Assembly (NCBI GenBank): GCA_022829145.1 | Contig: CM040747.1 | Location: 31,894,936 to 31,958,935 of the forward strand | Source of the DNA: Albula goreensis | Taxonomy: Eukaryota > Chordata > Actinopteri > Albuliformes > Albulidae | Length of the DNA: 64,000 bases | Direction: 5' to 3' | In this document: piece after piece, positions 58,185-64,000 of the stretch | How the letters are laid out: every line of letters begins with the position of its first letter | Position numbering within the stretch: position 1 is the stretch's first letter | The notes under the pieces: generated by a model | Database searches by the model: none | What the model was told of the DNA's origin: nothing | The model's input: only the letters and a program-made list of their open reading frames with translations | Program-made: the position numbers and the translations under genes

Positions 58185-58290
58185 GGGCTGAAGTGGCATA
58201 AGGAAATGGCTTCGCACTGAGAAAGCTGCAGGTTTAAATCCCTCATAAGGCTTCGCTCTTGCGCCGTTAAGCCAGTTCCTCTTGCTATCT
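58185..58290 (+). mobile_element. tRNA-derived SINE relic
   Basis: An A-box-like GAAGTGGCATAAGG (58,190-58,203) and a B-box-like GGTTTAAATCC (58,231-58,241) are spaced 28 bases apart, close to tRNA geometry. CTCTTGCGCCGTTAAGCC follows. It does not fold into a tRNA that I can complete, so it is called a SINE relic and not a tRNA gene. Confidence 0.45.
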
Positions 58291-58299
58291 GAGATCGCA

Positions 58300-60116
58300 G
58301 GCTTAGACATGATAGACTAGTCCCTTTCACTTTGGGACTGAGGGAGAACAGGAAGTGCTGCTGTAGTAGAATGGCCCCCAGTGGAGTTCTGGGTTGAGTT
58401 GCAGACACTGTTGTCTGCTCTTCGGTGCATAAATTCATGTTTTTTTTTTTTTACTCCTTTTCTCACTTGAATTGAAATTCTGTCCTGTCAGCACCACTGT
58501 GAGTCCAACACGGACGTTAGGGAAGGAAAGTGCACACACACGTCTCCTGTGATTCACATGGTGACCAGTCCTTGCTTCCTTCCATACAGCAGATATGGTA
58601 CAGATCCCATAGTGTCTATGTTGCTGGAGGAACGTTAACATTAAAAACTAATTGGTTCCCAGATGTGACAGTCTCCTGGTTGGCCAGTAGGGGGCGTAGA
58701 GAGTTATAAGGCTGGTTGACATGAATCAACCCATGCTTCGCCAACGGGGACCATAGACATAATGGCATGGCTGGGACCACAATACTTAACCATGGGTCCC
58801 CACAGCGGCAGAAACAGGACTCTCTGCCTAATATTTGAAGAGTTAGCGGTATTCCCTTTGCTCCTCTGGTGGGACAGTTTTCCCTTTTCCTGCACTTTGA
58901 TTCACATGCGTTCTGAACATGTGAATCTGGACATGTGATTGTGAAACACACAATCACATGTTCATTCTCTGGATATTTAGGTGAGAATTTTTGAGGTAAA
59001 GCATGGGCATGGCTCAGTGTCGAAGCCCTTTTGACATTAGCAGACGTTGGCTTAATGTCTCTCTAGTCTCTTTCTCTCTCCTGTTCACAGGTGCTGCGCT
59101 GGTTTTTGGTGATGGCCATGATGGAAGAGAGTTTTCAAGAGTTTTGAAACAGTTGGCGGAACTAGTACACCTGCTGTCTGCTCTAGAGGGGCTGGGTTAG
59201 AGTGTGCAGAGGGTATTCTGGGAGAAAATAGAATGTGCAAATTCTGTTGAAACGCTACTTTACACCTACTTGATATCCCAGAACCAGTCATATTGCCCTT
59301 CTCTGTATTCACCACACTATGTTCAAAAGTGGTATAAGCAAAATCACCAGATTGGTGTAGATCACCAGATTTATAATAGTGCAGTAATTACAGACATCTT
59401 TACACGTTCATACACTTTAAAACAAAAAGACACCATTTCCATGGCAAGGGTAATCAAACTGAAATTGTTGCATCTGTTTGCAAACCTCTGAAACACGCTG
59501 CATGAAAATGTAGCAAAATCATATTCAAATATATGCTTCTTCAGAAAAATAAAATAAAAAAGACTCATCCGTGTATTCATGTTGCGCAATAGTAACCCCC
59601 TAACCAAGAAGCGCTGTCCTAGATAATTACCCTGCGCCAAGGAAACCCTGCATTTCTCTGAAATTCTTACATTATTCATTATGAACAAATGAAGGAGAGA
59701 AAGTTTCGATGCTTATTTATGAAGCAGCAATAAGAACAGACTAGAAGTGCAGGCCCAAACCATAAATCTTAAGCATAAAAATAAACAGTAACGTGTTAAT
59801 CATAACACATAATAATTCAGCCTTAATCAACCTCTACGCATAATCGTGCTCGGTTGCAACAGTTCAGTGATATGTTCCAAAGAAGTAAAAACTCTGTCTC
59901 TTCTCTTGGTCCTTGTTGTGTTGCCTTAAGGCCGTTATTTAAAATTGCATGAAAAATCCCCTGGTGCCATGTCAAAATTCATTATGGCATTGCTTAAACA
60001 ATTCAATAGCTTTCAGGCTGTTTTTACTTCTGATAGACAATAAGGAGTAAAACGTCCGCATGTTTTTAATAAGACCTGTTTAAGTACTTCTGTGGGTTTT
60101 CTCATTTTATCTTGCC
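58300..60116. other. Non-coding stretch left of the assembly gap
   Basis: No exon is recognised. There is a T13 run at 58,440-58,452. The last 200 bases before the gap (59,900-60,116) are AT-rich, host-like sequence without retroviral motifs or an evident LTR. The provirus end must therefore lie inside the gap. Confidence 0.45.
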
Positions 60117-60616
60117 NNNNNNNNNNNNNNNNNNNNNNNNNNNNNNNNNNNNNNNNNNNNNNNNNNNNNNNNNNNNNNNNNNNNNNNNNNNNNNNNNNNN
60201 NNNNNNNNNNNNNNNNNNNNNNNNNNNNNNNNNNNNNNNNNNNNNNNNNNNNNNNNNNNNNNNNNNNNNNNNNNNNNNNNNNNNNNNNNNNNNNNNNNNN
60301 NNNNNNNNNNNNNNNNNNNNNNNNNNNNNNNNNNNNNNNNNNNNNNNNNNNNNNNNNNNNNNNNNNNNNNNNNNNNNNNNNNNNNNNNNNNNNNNNNNNN
60401 NNNNNNNNNNNNNNNNNNNNNNNNNNNNNNNNNNNNNNNNNNNNNNNNNNNNNNNNNNNNNNNNNNNNNNNNNNNNNNNNNNNNNNNNNNNNNNNNNNNN
60501 NNNNNNNNNNNNNNNNNNNNNNNNNNNNNNNNNNNNNNNNNNNNNNNNNNNNNNNNNNNNNNNNNNNNNNNNNNNNNNNNNNNNNNNNNNNNNNNNNNNN
60601 NNNNNNNNNNNNNNNN
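60117..60616. other. Assembly gap, exactly 500 N
   Basis: Five hundred N in a round number is a placeholder of unknown true size. It starts within the first codons of a probable retroviral env and ends in host-like DNA. The missing part should contain most of env and the 3' LTR, normally more than 2 kb. Open frames reported across N are meaningless. Confidence 0.95.
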
Positions 60617-60645
60617 AGAATTAACATCAGGACACCGCGCCACAT
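60617..60645 (-). CDS. env: Start of probable retroviral env (cut by gap)
   Basis: On the minus strand an ATG at 60,645 begins a frame of nine codons before the gap. Met-Trp-Arg-Gly is followed by five hydrophobic residues, the pattern of a signal peptide for entry into the secretory pathway. It lies 187 bases past the pol stop and 40 bases past a splice-acceptor-like site (60,686). This is where a class I retrovirus places env, the surface glycoprotein translated from a spliced RNA. The ATG is preceded by AACAAGGAG. Nine codons cannot prove identity; the call depends on position. Confidence 0.4.
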
Positions 60646-60685
60646 CTCCTTGTTGTTGTTGTTTTGTGTTGTGGGGATCAGTGAT

Positions 60686-60711
60686 CTGAAAAACACATGT
60701 AAGCAGAAAAA
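60686..60711 (-). promoter_or_regulatory. Splice-acceptor-like site for env mRNA
   Basis: The minus strand reads TTTTTCTGCTTACATGTGTT then TTTCAG, a pyrimidine-rich tract ending in CAG at 60,686. It lies between the pol stop and the probable env start codon and has the right form for the subgenomic env acceptor. Confidence 0.45.
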
Positions 60712-60717
60712 TAATTA

Positions 60718-60759
<42 letters not shown>
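60718..60759 (-). repeat. A35-G7 polypurine tract within the provirus
   Basis: On the minus (coding) strand there are 35 A followed by 7 G. It lies between pol and env. Retroviral polypurine tracts that prime plus-strand synthesis have an A-rich then G6 form, but they normally abut the 3' LTR. The sequence after this tract (TAATTATT) does not begin with TG as an LTR would. It may be an expanded homopolymer or an internal priming site. Confidence 0.6.
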
Positions 60760-60831
60760 CACAAGGGCATGGCATTTGACAAACATATCACTAGACGAGA
60801 CAAAGAAGCAAACAAACATAACATTAGGTCA

Positions 60832-63800
60832 TTAGTTATCTGATTTCTTATATGGTTTCAGCTGATCCACATGAAACCATTTCCTCGTGGACTGTCCTAC
60901 TTTTGCCTTATAACAGACTTTGTATACAGAATCTCCACATTTATCAATCACAGTGTATGGGCCCTTCCAGTTAGCTGACCATGGCCCAGCATGGTGATAA
61001 TTCTTTGCCATAACTTCATCCCCAAGCTCAAATTTTTGTTCATTGACATGTTGGTCATAATACATCTTGTTGTATTTTTGAATGGAGCCAATTTGTTGAG
61101 CTGCTTGTTGGTACATAGCATGTAAGGAAGAGCATAAAGTTTTAAGGAATGTTTCAGTTGTCCATCCTTCTACCATAGGTCTTGGTACCTCTAGTAATAG
61201 GTATTCTGGCATTCGCATTTTCCTACCTGTCATCAATTCATGAGGACTGTACCCTGTGCTCTTGTGTACAATTCCTCTCACAGACATCAATATACAAGGA
61301 AGGTTCTGAGCCCAATTGGAGCCATTGTCCAACACCATTTTCTTCAGTGCTGTTTTGAGTGTTCTGTTTGTGCGTTCTACCCCTCCTGAGGACTGTGGGT
61401 GGTGGGCTATATGGAGTTGATGTTTTATTCCCAGTAATTTGGCCAAATCTGTATGAATTTTTCCTGTAAAATGAGTACCTCTATCACTTTCTAGGCTCAG
61501 AGGCAGACCCCATCTACAGTAAACTTGTTCCCATAATACTCGTGCTGTGGCCGCTGCTGTATCACACTTGACTGGAAATGCTTCTATCCATTTAGTGAAT
61601 GTATCTACTATAATAAGAATGTATCTGTACCCTCCTTTAGCTGCCGGGAGTGGGCCAACATAATCAATTTGCAAATTTGTCCATGGGCCTTCAGCTAAAC
61701 ACGTGGGTCTCAATCGTCCTTTCTTCTTGACCTTTGATGGATTCATTTGGGCACATGTCAAACAATATGCACAGTAATCTTTGACATCTTTGTCAATATT
61801 CGGCCACCAGAACATGTTTGTCAGTCTGTCTTTCATTTTTTCAACACCTAAGTGCCCCCCCTGATTGTGGATATGATACAAAATATCATTCCGCAATTCT
61901 GCTGGTGGGATCCATACTGGAATTTCATTTATCTTAAAGAGCAACATGTTATCATGTACCATGAGTTGTGCATCAAACTTTGCAAATGGACCTTCTGAAA
62001 TTGCTTCCCCATTTTTCTTCATTCTGATTGCTTCCCGCACAAGTGGATCACTCTGTTGGGCACTTTTAAGGTCTACTGGTTCCCTGATATTGATAGCTGC
62101 AATTGGTTCTGGTCTTAGAACATCTGGAAGCGGCTTTCCTTCTACCGCAGCTTTCTTTGCAAGCCCATCAACAATCAAATTACCATCACCATGTTTACAT
62201 GCCCCCCTCTTCTGGTGCGCTTTCACCTTCAGCAGAGCTATCTTATAGGTGCTAGACTTAGCAGCTGCCCACAGAGCTTGTATGGGACCAACATGAATCA
62301 GGGGTTGACCATCAGCACTGGTAAAGCCCCGTTTCTGCCAAATGGGTAAATATTCTGTCAGAGAGTTAACTACAAATGCGGAGTCTGAATAGATATTCAA
62401 GTCTGAATCTTGGAAAACAGATAATGTCTGCAACACTGATGAAATCTCTGCTTTCTGTGCTGAGAAATGAGATGGGCATTTGTACATAAAATCACCTTTT
62501 TCTGAATGGATAGCAAAACCTGTGTTGTACTGACCATCTTGCCAATATCGGGACCCGTCAACATAGACATCAGTTGCACCTTCTATAGGACGAACTTCAA
62601 AAACACTGTCAGAAGACAGGACAGGTTCAGTATCACATGTGTGTGGTACACCTTCATAGAGAAGTGTCCGAGGTAACATACAGTTAGGTTTGTACACCGT
62701 TTTCAAATTCTTGGAACCCAGATCCAAGGTCCACCTGGCTAATCTTGCATTAGATACACTTTTCACCTTGCCATTCAAAAGAAGCTGAAGGGGTGTATGC
62801 GGAGTGTGAAGTGTCACTTCGTTAAAACCATAAATGTACTCAAAATGGGACATTGCCCAATGAACTGCCAAAAGGTGTCTGGTACATGAGTCAAATGCTT
62901 TCTCTACTGGGGAGAGTATACGAGAAGCATATGCAATGGGACGCAGGTTTTCCTGAACTTCTTGCAGTAAAACTGCAGAAAGAGCTTCCTCTGTTGCAGC
63001 TGTCTGTAAAATGAATGGTTGTGATCGGTCTGGGTTGCGCAATGCTGGAGCTTTAATTAATGCGTCTTTCAATTTTCCAAATGCGGTCTGATGCTCTGGA
63101 CCCCAATCTAAAGAATCAGTCTTTTTCTTCTTCCCTGAAAGAAGGGAGTTCAGCGGTTTGGCAATGTCAGCAAAGCCTTCAATGAAATCACGACAAAACC
63201 CTACTATCCCTAAAAAGGATCTCAAAGCAGTCACTGACACTGGAACTGGAAGTCTCTGAATGATTTCCACCTTGTGTGGATCAGGTGTGCGCCCCCCTTT
63301 ACTTACCTTAATACCCAGATAAGTAACTTCTGATTTGAGAAGTTGGGCTTTCTTGGGATTCAGTTTGATTCCTGCCTCTTCAAGTAGGTGAAGTAATTCT
63401 GAGAGTAAACTGATGTGTTCTTCCCTAGTATCAGTCTGTAACAGTAGGTCATCTACATACTGAATGAGACATTCCGGTTTAGAGAAGGCTTCCAATACTT
63501 TAGCTAAGCATTGGTGAAACAATGTGGGTGAGTTAGCAAATCCTTGAGGGAGCACATTCCAAGTGTATTGGGTATTTTTGAATTTAAATGCAAATTTGTA
63601 CTGACAGTCAGGATGCAGTGGGATGGACCAGAAGCCATTGGAAATATCTAATGCTGAATAGTAATTAGCTTCAGGGAGAAGTGATGCTAGAACATCAGGT
63701 GTGGAAGCTACCACAGGCGCACAAGTAGGAGTGTATTTGTTGAGTTCCCGGTAGTCTACGCATAATCGCCATGAACCATCTGGTTTACGTACAGGCCATA

Positions 63801-63999
63801 TTGGAGCAAGTGACGGTGAAAGGCAAGGTCTAATTACACCCTGTTCAAGGAGAGAGTCAATTGTGCTCTGTATGTATGGATTCGCTTCATCTGGATAGTT
63901 GTACTGTCTGAGAGGGGGTGGGTCACGCCCTTGAACATTGACTTCCATGACACTAGGATCAATGCGGCCACAATCATGTTTTGTTTTAGCAAATGCTCC
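60832..63999 (-). CDS. pol: Endogenous retrovirus pol: RT, RNase H, integrase (partial at 5' end)
   Basis: This copies retroviral RNA into DNA and inserts it into the host chromosome. The frame is open from the right edge of the window to TAA at 60,832-60,834 (about 1,055 codons). Gag, protease and the 5' LTR lie outside. The Met at 63,948 is internal, since 17 upstream codons are open and look RT-like. Counting from that Met: the reverse transcriptase has catalytic Asp101 and YVDD at 164-167, with VLPQGFANSPTLF at 132-144. RNase H has Asp464, Glu501, Asp522 and Asp594, with His578. The integrase zinc finger has His692-699 and Cys726-732. The integrase core has Asp762, Asp822 and Glu858 (spacings 59 and 35), and a C-terminal Gly-Pro-Tyr motif is at 996-998. 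The fused layout with RNase H and the LPQGF.NSPTLF motif point to a class I (gamma/epsilon-like) fish retrovirus. No stop or frameshift is seen, suggesting a recent insertion. Subgroup is uncertain. Confidence 0.93.
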   Translation of the reverse strand, partial: GAFAKTKHDCGRIDPSVMEVNVQGRDPPPLRQYNYPDEANPYIQSTIDSLLEQGVIRPCLSPSLAPIWPVRKPDGSWRLCVDYRELNKYTPTCAPVVASTPDVLASLLPEANYYSALDISNGFWSIPLHPDCQYKFAFKFKNTQYTWNVLPQGFANSPTLFHQCLAKVLEAFSKPECLIQYVDDLLLQTDTREEHISLLSELLHLLEEAGIKLNPKKAQLLKSEVTYLGIKVSKGGRTPDPHKVEIIQRLPVPVSVTALRSFLGIVGFCRDFIEGFADIAKPLNSLLSGKKKKTDSLDWGPEHQTAFGKLKDALIKAPALRNPDRSQPFILQTAATEEALSAVLLQEVQENLRPIAYASRILSPVEKAFDSCTRHLLAVHWAMSHFEYIYGFNEVTLHTPHTPLQLLLNGKVKSVSNARLARWTLDLGSKNLKTVYKPNCMLPRTLLYEGVPHTCDTEPVLSSDSVFEVRPIEGATDVYVDGSRYWQDGQYNTGFAIHSEKGDFMYKCPSHFSAQKAEISSVLQTLSVFQDSDLNIYSDSAFVVNSLTEYLPIWQKRGFTSADGQPLIHVGPIQALWAAAKSSTYKIALLKVKAHQKRGACKHGDGNLIVDGLAKKAAVEGKPLPDVLRPEPIAAINIREPVDLKSAQQSDPLVREAIRMKKNGEAISEGPFAKFDAQLMVHDNMLLFKINEIPVWIPPAELRNDILYHIHNQGGHLGVEKMKDRLTNMFWWPNIDKDVKDYCAYCLTCAQMNPSKVKKKGRLRPTCLAEGPWTNLQIDYVGPLPAAKGGYRYILIIVDTFTKWIEAFPVKCDTAAATARVLWEQVYCRWGLPLSLESDRGTHFTGKIHTDLAKLLGIKHQLHIAHHPQSSGGVERTNRTLKTALKKMVLDNGSNWAQNLPCILMSVRGIVHKSTGYSPHELMTGRKMRMPEYLLLEVPRPMVEGWTTETFLKTLCSSLHAMYQQAAQQIGSIQKYNKMYYDQHVNEQKFELGDEVMAKNYHHAGPWSANWKGPYTVIDKCGDSVYKVCYKAKVGQSTRKWFHVDQLKPYKKSDN

Positions 64000-64000
64000 T

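Noticed and set aside
58185-58290. tRNA gene
   Set aside because: A- and B-box-like motifs are present, but the B box is degenerate and no cloverleaf with acceptor and anticodon stems can be drawn.
60013-60835. Long open frames of 170-247 codons across the N run, both strands
   Set aside because: They are produced by treating N as open codons. Only the nine codons at 60,617-60,645 have any content worth keeping.
61946-62248. 100-codon plus-strand open frame
   Set aside because: Antisense to the retroviral pol frame, a shadow of it.

Overview
This looks like a stretch of teleost fish chromosome, mostly without genes. The evidence is the set of interspersed repeats: Tc1/mariner-type transposase relics, an L2-type LINE tail with the TGTAAT short-repeat end, tRNA-derived SINE remains, many CA/CT/GGGA microsatellites and a retroviral pol. 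The species cannot be named from the sequence. No host protein-coding gene can be supported with confidence. The many short open frames (60-146 codons) have no recognisable domain and no consistent exon structure.

Layout. 1-23,225 is mostly single-copy AT-rich DNA with microsatellites, a SINE relic (about 7.4 kb), CpG-rich patches (about 9.4, 12.3 and 22.8 kb) and short tandem repeats. 23,226-23,424 is a minisatellite. 23,643-30,947 is the most unusual part. Two copies of an 18-bp sequence in inverted orientation enclose a duplicated transposon 5' end, a tandem array of about 17 copies of a 331-bp unit (about 24,026-29,707), and a broken Tc1/IS630-type transposase (29,818-30,460). Each 331-bp unit is itself an old dimer of 148-bp and 182-bp monomers. 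Each monomer carries a short block bounded by good splice acceptor and donor sequences. A single inverted, diverged copy of the monomer lies outside the array at 32,494-32,580.

31-44 kb is gene-poor DNA that may contain conserved regulatory elements, plus two weak candidate exons. 44,562-45,056 looks like a small inverted-repeat transposon (MITE). 48.0 kb holds a SINE. 51.07-52.09 kb holds a Tc1-like transposase relic on the minus strand, followed at 52.43-52.87 kb by the 3' end of an L2-type LINE on the plus strand. 55-60 kb is again unique or repeat-relic DNA.

The right end carries the only long intact reading frame: an endogenous retrovirus pol (reverse transcriptase, RNase H, integrase) on the minus strand from beyond the right edge to 60,832. 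It is followed, reading leftward, by a splice-acceptor-like site and the first codons of a probable env. These run into a run of exactly 500 N (60,117-60,616) that must stand for the rest of env and the 3' LTR. The provirus is probably young because about 1,055 codons are open with all catalytic residues present.

All calls come from reading the sequence. Family names rest on recognised motifs, not on database searches.
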